NCBI GenBank assembly: GCA_016234525.1
Contig: JACRBK010000322.1
Coordinates: 1 to 7,316, forward strand
DNA length: 7,316 nucleotides
From: Chloroflexota bacterium
GTDB taxonomy: Bacteria > Chloroflexota > Anaerolineae > Aggregatilineales > Aggregatilineaceae
Direction of reading: 5' to 3'
A model generated the notes under the pieces. It worked only from the letters and a program-made list of their open reading frames with translations. It was not told the origin of the DNA and searched no databases. Each line of letters opens with the position of its first letter. The stretch's first letter is position 1. Shown here in pieces: positions 1 through 4,021 of this stretch. The position numbers and the translations under genes are program-made.

Positions 1-359
1 ACTCCGTTTTCCACAGGCAGGGCGGCGGCGCGTACCCCCACATTCAGCGCAAACCGGACCGTCGTGACCGGCTCGCGCAGAGTCACTCGCCCCAGATGCG
101 CCAGCACCCAATGCGTGCCGACGACCGGGTGTCCGGCGAACAGCATTTCCGATTCGGGGGTGAAGATACGCACCACATAATCCGCCTCCGGGGTATTGGA
201 TGCGAAAACGAAGGTGGTTTCAGAGAGATTCATTTCTTTGGCAATCGCCTGCATCTGGGCGGTATCCAGCCCAGCGGCATCAGGAAAAACGGCCAGCGGG
301 TTGCCGCCGAACGGTTGGCTGGTAAAGACATCAACCTGATAAAACGTGTATTCGGGCAT
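1..359 (-). CDS. PhzF-family isomerase/epimerase, N-terminal part
   Basis: The first 119 codons of a gene that runs off the left edge. The product starts MPEYTFYQVDVFT and contains the PhzF signatures FGGNPLAVF (17-25), NLSETTF (44-50) and FTPESEMLFAGHPVVGT (66-82). E47 in the SETTF motif matches the family's catalytic Glu, and H77 lies in the conserved GHP motif. Known family members are cytoplasmic diaminopimelate-epimerase-fold enzymes that isomerise small substrates; only a few, such as phenazine-pathway PhzF, have an assigned substrate, so none is claimed here. The ATG at 359-357 is supported by a strong SD, AAAGGAG (complement of 368-374), 8 nt upstream. The second half of the two-lobed fold (full length is usually about 260-300 residues) is outside the window. 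No phenazine genes are visible. The family call is confident; the substrate is unknown. Confidence 0.93.
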   Translation of the reverse strand, partial: MPEYTFYQVDVFTSQPFGGNPLAVFPDAAGLDTAQMQAIAKEMNLSETTFVFASNTPEADYVVRIFTPESEMLFAGHPVVGTHWVLAHLGRVTLREPVTTVRFALNVGVRAAALPVENG

Positions 360-500
360 GGCGCGATCTCCTTTTGAGGGTGAATCAATAAAATAGGGTT
401 CTTGGAGGTTAGTTTTTAGTGATGAGCAACGATGGAAATGAGATTTTACTAATGACTAAATAATTTCACACGATCTACGCGAAAAAATACCGGCAGGAAA

Positions 501-530
501 TAAAAACCCGCGCCAACAAGGACGCGGGTT
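501..530 (-). terminator. Rho-independent terminator of the small basic protein gene
   Basis: A perfect 8-bp GC-rich stem pairs 505-512 with 523-530 around a 10-nt loop. Read on the minus strand it is followed immediately by TTTTTA (complement of 501-506). It sits 27 nt past the stop of the gene at 557-751, so it should end that transcript and separate it from the PhzF gene. Confidence 0.85.
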
Positions 531-556
531 ACTTTAAGACTACGCGAGGCAGCGTC

Positions 557-751
557 TTAGCCGACGGGCAAAGGAAGTTTGTCCCATTCGGTCTTAGAGA
601 TGAATTTGGTCAGGTTGCGACCATCGGAAGTCTTGGCGCGCAGCCCATAGCGGGTCTGCCCGTTCTTGGTGGTGAAGGTCACCTTTTTCACATCTTTTTC
701 TTGAATGGAAACCTTCTGACGAATTTTGACATCATAGAATTCGATTGCCAC
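557..751 (-). CDS. Small basic protein of unknown function (64 aa)
   Basis: A 64-residue protein starting MAIEFYDVKIRQKVSIQ and ending EWDKLPLPVG. I do not recognise the family. It has 14 Lys/Arg against 7 Asp/Glu, no cysteine, no signal peptide and no membrane segment. Alternating hydrophobic and charged residues (VKKVTFTT, QTRYGLRAKT) suggest a small beta-sheet or beta-barrel fold, which would suit nucleic-acid or ribosome binding, but that is inference. The start is GTG (complement of 749-751), chosen because an excellent SD (AAAAAGGAG) lies 8 nt upstream and no in-frame ATG competes. A terminator follows at 501-530, so the gene appears to be monocistronic. The strong SD, GTG start, coding-like sequence and dedicated terminator make this a real gene despite its size. 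Confidence 0.85.
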   Translation of the reverse strand: MAIEFYDVKIRQKVSIQEKDVKKVTFTTKNGQTRYGLRAKTSDGRNLTKFISKTEWDKLPLPVG

Positions 752-759
752 GGTGAAAA

Positions 760-768
760 CTCCTTTTT
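760..768 (-). promoter_or_regulatory. Strong Shine-Dalgarno for the GTG-started small gene
   Basis: The complement of these bases reads AAAAAGGAG, 8 nt before the GTG at 751. It decides the start codon, which would otherwise be uncertain because the gene does not begin with ATG. Confidence 0.8.
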
Positions 769-856
769 ATGGACTACACCCATGAACCTGTTAAGCCTGC
801 CATGCAGTCTACACTAAATTATTTTACCATGATACCCGAAGAACTGCACAGCCTTT

Positions 857-876
857 TTTCCCGTATTATCGGGAAA
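857..876. repeat. Perfect 7-bp inverted repeat, possible operator or RNA hairpin
   Basis: TTTCCCG (857-863) and CGGGAAA (870-876) are exact inverted copies around a 6-nt AT loop. A T-run (854-859) lies before the stem on the plus strand and no T-run follows on either strand, so it does not look like a terminator. It lies about 105 nt upstream of the small gene's start codon, where an operator or 5'-leader hairpin is possible. Confidence 0.45.
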
Positions 877-1021
877 TCCTCGCTTACCAAATTTATTTTA
901 CAAAACACTTGTACGCGACGCAACCGGGAAGTGGTTGTTTTTTCGTTATGGTTGTGTTATTGAACCGCTTTCTTTTGCGTTTTTGAGACCAATTTGTCAC
1001 TTGTTGGGCCACCTTTACCGT

Positions 1022-1849
1022 TTATGATGCCGAATTGGGCGTCGCACTGGCAGCCGGTGCGGTGGTATTAGTGGGCGCCGGTGTATCCGTTGCGGCGCTC
1101 GTCGATGTGCGAGTCGGGGCCGGAGTGCGCGTATTGGTGGCAGGCGGCGGCGTAAATGTCTCGGTCGGCGGCAGCGGTGTAAACGTATCCGTGCGAGTCG
1201 GGATCGGCGTCAAGGTCGGCAGCGGCGTATTGCTGGGCGGGATCGTCCGGCTGGGGATCGGCGTCCAGGTCGGGATACCCACACTCCACACCGAGGTGGG
1301 CGACGGCCCTTCGGTAGGTGAGGGGAACGGCGTCAGCGTGATCGTTGGCGAATAAACCGGCGAAGGGGTGAAGGTCGGCATAATAAATTGGATCGTCGCG
1401 CCGGGTTTATTGTCGCTGCCACCGCCGCGCGCATTCACCGCGATCAGGATAATCACCACACCGACCGCCGCCAGTCCCATCAAGATCAAAATATTCGTGG
1501 TGGGCAGCGATGTATCTTGGGTGAGCGACTGCCACCAGGGTTTCGCCTGTGCGGGGGAAGTTTCTGTTTCCACTTCAGCGGCGACTTCTGGCTGGTAGGG
1601 CTGCCCGGTGATTTGTTCATACGCTTGGCGCGTGGTCGGATTGTTCGGGTTGAGCGCCAACGCTCGCTCTAAATGACCGATGCGTTCGTCCCGATCCGTT
1701 GAAATGGTCGCCAGCCACATCCACGCGATCTCTTGCGCCGGGTCCACCTGAACAATCTCGTTAAGCAGGCGGCGCGCTTCGGATCGCTGGTTGGCCTGGG
1801 CCAGGGCGATGGCTTCTTGCAGTTGGGCTTTCACAACACTCGCACGCAT
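1022..1849 (-). CDS. TPR membrane protein with long Thr/Pro-rich tail
   Basis: A 275-residue protein in three parts. Residues 1-80 are alpha-helical TPR-like repeats (AIALAQANQRSEARRLLNEI, then RIGHLERALALNPNNP). Residues about 118-138 (NILILMGLAAVGVVIILIAV) are a single membrane segment. Residues 145-275 are low-complexity sequence made of Thr, Pro, Ser and Ala with recurring TPxPT and TPT units. With no signal peptide, the TPR part should be cytoplasmic and the Thr/Pro tail outside, perhaps glycosylated or spanning the cell wall. This design is recurrent in Chloroflexota, but its function is not established. The ATG at 1849 is preceded by AGAAGGTG on the minus strand. The gene is divergent from the TIR genes and has its own likely promoter. 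It resembles them in having a cytoplasmic helical domain, one membrane segment and a Thr/Pro extracellular stretch, but it lacks an ectodomain. Confidence 0.88.
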   Translation of the reverse strand: MRASVVKAQLQEAIALAQANQRSEARRLLNEIVQVDPAQEIAWMWLATISTDRDERIGHLERALALNPNNPTTRQAYEQITGQPYQPEVAAEVETETSPAQAKPWWQSLTQDTSLPTTNILILMGLAAVGVVIILIAVNARGGGSDNKPGATIQFIMPTFTPSPVYSPTITLTPFPSPTEGPSPTSVWSVGIPTWTPIPSRTIPPSNTPLPTLTPIPTRTDTFTPLPPTETFTPPPATNTRTPAPTRTSTSAATDTPAPTNTTAPAASATPNSAS

Positions 1850-1885
1850 ACATCACCTTCTCACACCACGCGACGATTCATGCTG

Positions 1886-1914
1886 ATTGTACACATCTGC
1901 GCCCAAAACGGAAA
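1886..1914 (-). promoter_or_regulatory. Candidate promoter for the TPR membrane protein gene
   Basis: On the minus strand, TACAAT (complement of 1886-1891) is a good -10 box, with TTTCCG (complement of 1909-1914) as a weak -35 box 17 bp upstream. The predicted transcript would have a leader of about 30 nt. A TTGACA (complement of 1952-1957) also exists further upstream, but its matching -10 is poor. Confidence 0.4.
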
Positions 1915-1970
1915 ATGGGACGGATGGGCTAATTTAGCCGCACCCAATAGGTGTCAATTTAAGAACGGCC

Positions 1971-2010
1971 TCACCCCCTACCCCCTTTCCAACTGGGTTG
2001 GAGAGGGGAC
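1971..2010. repeat. Palindromic intergenic repeat, CCCCTTTCCAAC type
   Basis: A CACCCCCTACCCCC stretch leads into a 12-bp near-perfect hairpin pairing 1982-1993 with 1997-2008 (one G-T pair) around a 3-nt loop. The general plan, a hairpin of CCCCTTTC and GAGAGGGG arms next to a run of C-rich blocks, resembles the repeat starting at 2053, so it is probably a diverged relative. Both are of the dispersed intergenic kind. No open frame covers it convincingly. Confidence 0.6.
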
Positions 2011-2027
2011 CGCAACCGATCAGGTTT

Positions 2028-2140
2028 TGTAGGGGCGCTGCTTGCCGCGCCCGGTTTTTACCCCTATCCCCCGGCCCCTTTCCCCGCTGCGCAGAGAAAG
2101 GGGAGGCGTCGTTCGATGTAGGGGCGAGGCTTGCCTTGCC
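2028..2140. repeat. Composite intergenic repeat, left copy (inverted relative to 6776-6868)
   Basis: Two direct copies of TGTAGGGGCG (2028-2037 and 2117-2126) bracket a core at 2053-2103 that contains an 8-bp perfect hairpin (2075-2082 with 2096-2103) and an inner palindrome CTGCGCAG (2087-2094). The reverse complement of 2083-2103 is identical over 21 bases to 6815-6835, and that of 2053-2066 is identical over 14 bases to 6855-6868. Block order and spacing are also kept. It lies directly upstream of the first TIR gene's promoter. Confidence 0.75.
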
Positions 2141-2145
2141 TGGAT

Positions 2146-2176
2146 TTGCTTCCTTTTTTGCCTCCCATGTTATAAT
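2146..2176 (+). promoter_or_regulatory. Promoter of the first TIR gene, extended -10
   Basis: A consensus TATAAT at 2171-2176 is preceded by TG at 2168-2169, the extended -10 arrangement. TTGCTT at 2146-2151 is a weak -35 with a 19-bp spacer, which the extended -10 could offset. Transcription would start near 2183 and give a leader of about 33 nt before the ATG at 2216. The surroundings are AT-rich and follow the GC-rich repeat block immediately. Confidence 0.6.
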
Positions 2177-2215
2177 TACTGCAAATTTTCTTTCTACCTA
2201 TCCTTAAGATAACTT

Positions 2216-3895
2216 ATGGCAGATCAGCCCACCCTAACTCATTTGGGATCCAACATGTCGGCGTATCACGTCTTTTTGAGTTACAGCCGCGCCGATACGG
2301 AGATGATGCAGCGCGTCAAACGCGATCTGGAGGCTGAAGGACTGTCGGTGTGGATCGATCAGGGCATTGAGCCAGGAACTCCCGATTGGCAGCGCTCCAT
2401 CGAAACAGCCATCGACAATGTGCGCTGCCTGCTGGTTATTTTTTCGCCGGATTCCAAACAATCGCGCTGGGTGCGCGCCGAGATGAGTTATGCCGAGGCG
2501 CAGCAGCGTATGTTGTTTTATATTTTGGCGCGAGGCGATGAAAAGACAGCGGCTCCTTTTGGTTATACCAACGTCCAATGGGTTGATCTCCGTGATCCGG
2601 CGCTGTATGCGAATCGGATGAGGCAGCTTGTCGAGGCAATCTGCGCTCATATGGGGATCGAGAGTCTGTCGCAGCGGCGTGCGCGCGAACGCCAGGAAAT
2701 TGAACGTGCCGCCGAGGATAAAGCGCGCCAGGAGGTTGACGCCCTGCGGCGTCAATCCTGGATCGATAAGCGAAACCAGCAGTATGAATCACTCAAGGAA
2801 CGTTTTGCTCAGGGTGAGAATCTTCAGCTATTGGGCATCGCTTGGGATAAATTTCGAAAGCAGTATAGCCAGTATGATCCTGATGGTTTTGGCGAACACC
2901 TGTCTGAAGCCTGGCGGCGTGAGCGCGAACGTATCGCCGTCGATCAAGAAGCCCGACGTCTTCAGACCGAGCAGGATCGTGCGCCGCACGATGCTCATCG
3001 AAGGAGAATTGAGGGACGGGTTCAGCGTTGGGTTTTTCGGGCGGCGTGGGTGCTGGTTATCTTCGTTATTGCGCTCATTATCACAGCGCTCTCATTAAGC
3101 CAGCAGCGCGACGACGATAAACCTACGCCCGGTATTACCCTGACTTCTCCTGTATCTACACCAACATTTGCTCCGACCCTGACAACCCCCGTTGAATTGG
3201 CACAACTTACCGGAACACTAGCCCCTGACCGTAATACAACCTGGATACGTATTGTGCAGACGATGGGCGACTTACCTTATGTTTATGTACCCGCCGGGTG
3301 TTTTATGATGGGGAGCGATGAGGGGGAAAACTACGAACGCCCGGTGCATGAAGTGTGCCTGAATGCGTTCTGGATCGGGCAGACCGAGATTACCAACGCG
3401 CAATTTGGCTCAGAGGGGGTTTTCCCTGGCGATAATCGCCCGCATGAGAATGCCTCCTGGTATGAGGCACACGATTTTTGTGAAAGTCGAGGTGCGCGTT
3501 TGCCTACTGAAGCTGAGTGGGAGTATGCCGCGCGTGGGCCGGACAGTTGGCTATATCCCTGGGGTAACGACTTTGTGGCAGAAAATGTGGTTTATACCAG
3601 GAATTCTAACAATCAAACGGCGGATGTAGGCAGCAGATTGAACGGCGCGTCGTGGGTGGGCGCGCTGGATATGAGCGGCAATGTGTGGGAGTGGGTGAGC
3701 AGTCTCTATAAATCATATCCTTATACGGCGACGGATGGGCGCGAAAATGACCCGGCTGGAGACGATACGGTTGTCTTTCGGGGTGGTTCATGGGCCGATG
3801 GTATTGGTGTACGTTCCGCCAATCGCCGTTGGGGCGAGCCAGGAGGTTATAGCTATTATGTCGGGTTCCGCTGCGCCCATGATGCCGAGGGCTAA
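2216..3895 (+). CDS. Membrane TIR protein with FGE-like (C-type-lectin-fold) ectodomain, short form
   Basis: A 559-residue protein. Residues 16-145 are a TIR domain (YHVFLSYSRADTEMM, GLSVWIDQ, LLVIFSPDSKQSRWVRAEM). E89 in WVRAE sits at the catalytic Glu position of NAD-cleaving TIRs. Residues 150-260 are a charged helical linker with one YDPDG repeat (about 187-240, Y220-G224). RRR and basic residues precede a membrane segment at about 275-294, so the TIR is predicted inside. A Pro/Thr stalk (300-325) leads to the FGE-sulfatase domain (about 350-556: VPAGCFMMGS, RPVHEVC, RLPTEAEWEYAARG, DMSGNVWEW, FRGGSW, RSANR, GFRCA). The paired active-site cysteines of true FGEs near RSANR are absent, so it is probably a binding domain. 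C362, C381, C422 and C553 are shared with the paralogue and may form disulfides. No clear SD precedes ATG 2216; ATG 2255 (M14), right before the TIR, is an alternative start. The role is probably sensing plus TIR signalling or NADase output; the ligand is unknown. Confidence 0.9.
   Translation: MADQPTLTHLGSNMSAYHVFLSYSRADTEMMQRVKRDLEAEGLSVWIDQGIEPGTPDWQRSIETAIDNVRCLLVIFSPDSKQSRWVRAEMSYAEAQQRMLFYILARGDEKTAAPFGYTNVQWVDLRDPALYANRMRQLVEAICAHMGIESLSQRRARERQEIERAAEDKARQEVDALRRQSWIDKRNQQYESLKERFAQGENLQLLGIAWDKFRKQYSQYDPDGFGEHLSEAWRRERERIAVDQEARRLQTEQDRAPHDAHRRRIEGRVQRWVFRAAWVLVIFVIALIITALSLSQQRDDDKPTPGITLTSPVSTPTFAPTLTTPVELAQLTGTLAPDRNTTWIRIVQTMGDLPYVYVPAGCFMMGSDEGENYERPVHEVCLNAFWIGQTEITNAQFGSEGVFPGDNRPHENASWYEAHDFCESRGARLPTEAEWEYAARGPDSWLYPWGNDFVAENVVYTRNSNNQTADVGSRLNGASWVGALDMSGNVWEWVSSLYKSYPYTATDGRENDPAGDDTVVFRGGSWADGIGVRSANRRWGEPGGYSYYVGFRCAHDAEG
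3194..3895 (+). repeat. Duplicated ectodomain segment, copy in the first TIR gene
   Basis: From E327 (ELAQLTGTLAP) to the stop this segment aligns with 6062-6766 along its whole length, with the same anchors and about three-quarters identical residues by eye. Sequence upstream of the segment is not similar apart from the linker repeat. It marks the shared module of the two genes. Confidence 0.85.
3779..3871 (+). other. Candidate variable ligand-loop region of the short TIR receptor
   Basis: Residues R522-R552, between the RGGS and GFR anchors. Anchors RGGS, RSANR, P542 and GFRCAHDAEG match the paralogue exactly, while nearly every residue between them differs (ADGIGV, RWGE, GGYSYYV here). 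This is where retroelement-diversified C-type-lectin-fold targets carry their variable residues. Several variable codons here end in G or A (TGG, GAG, CCA, GTA), which simple adenine mutagenesis of AAY codons would not produce, so active diversification is unproven. Confidence 0.4.
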
Positions 3896-4021
3896 ATGAT
3901 TCTCTTCGCCCTGATATTTTTGGCCTAAACTTTTGCCTGAATACATACAACTCTATTTGCGCGCAGCATCTATAACAAGCATAATAGAATATAGTCGTGC
4001 CATCATTGGACTAAATGACTT
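3896..4021 (+). other. Short spacer between the two TIR genes
   Basis: 126 bases, AT-rich, with no hairpin plus T-run that would end the first gene's transcript. The two genes may therefore be cotranscribed, while the second also has a candidate promoter of its own within this spacer. Confidence 0.5.
3957..3985 (+). promoter_or_regulatory. Weak candidate promoter of the second TIR gene
   Basis: TTGCGC (3957-3962) and CATAAT (3980-3985) are separated by 17 bp. The predicted leader is about 30 nt, similar to that proposed for the first TIR gene. Overlapping TATAAC (3971-3976) could be an alternative -10. Confidence 0.35.

Larger units (their letters stand above)
752..1021. other. AT-rich intergenic region without a recognised gene
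   Basis: It lies upstream of the leftward small gene and downstream of the leftward TPR gene. It holds the SD at 760-768 and an inverted repeat at 857-876. I could not find a convincing -35/-10 pair for the small gene. A 64-codon rightward open frame (769-963) lacks an SD, reads as low-quality sequence and overlaps the promoter/SD zone of the small gene, so it is not called. Confidence 0.6.

Noticed and set aside
96..377. Rightward 93-codon open frame at the left edge
   Set aside because: It lies antisense to the PhzF coding sequence, whose opposite-strand product carries clear family motifs.
770..1021. Promoter for the 64-residue protein gene
   Set aside because: Several AT-rich -10-like words occur on the minus strand (for example TAAAAT and GATAAT), but none has a plausible -35 box at correct spacing.
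1035..1355. Rightward 106-codon open frame rich in Val and Gly
   Set aside because: It is the antisense shadow of the Thr/Pro-rich tail codons of the leftward TPR protein.
1971..2140. CRISPR array
   Set aside because: The repeated blocks are palindromic, few and irregularly spaced, with no unique spacers of constant length and no cas genes.
1998..2207. Rightward 69-codon open frame before the first TIR gene
   Set aside because: It runs through the intergenic repeat and promoter, has no SD and resembles no protein.
3302..3883. Genuine formylglycine-generating or EgtB-type enzyme activity
   Set aside because: The catalytic cysteine pair of FGE is missing. No sulfatase gene is nearby, and the domain is tethered to a TIR and membrane helix.
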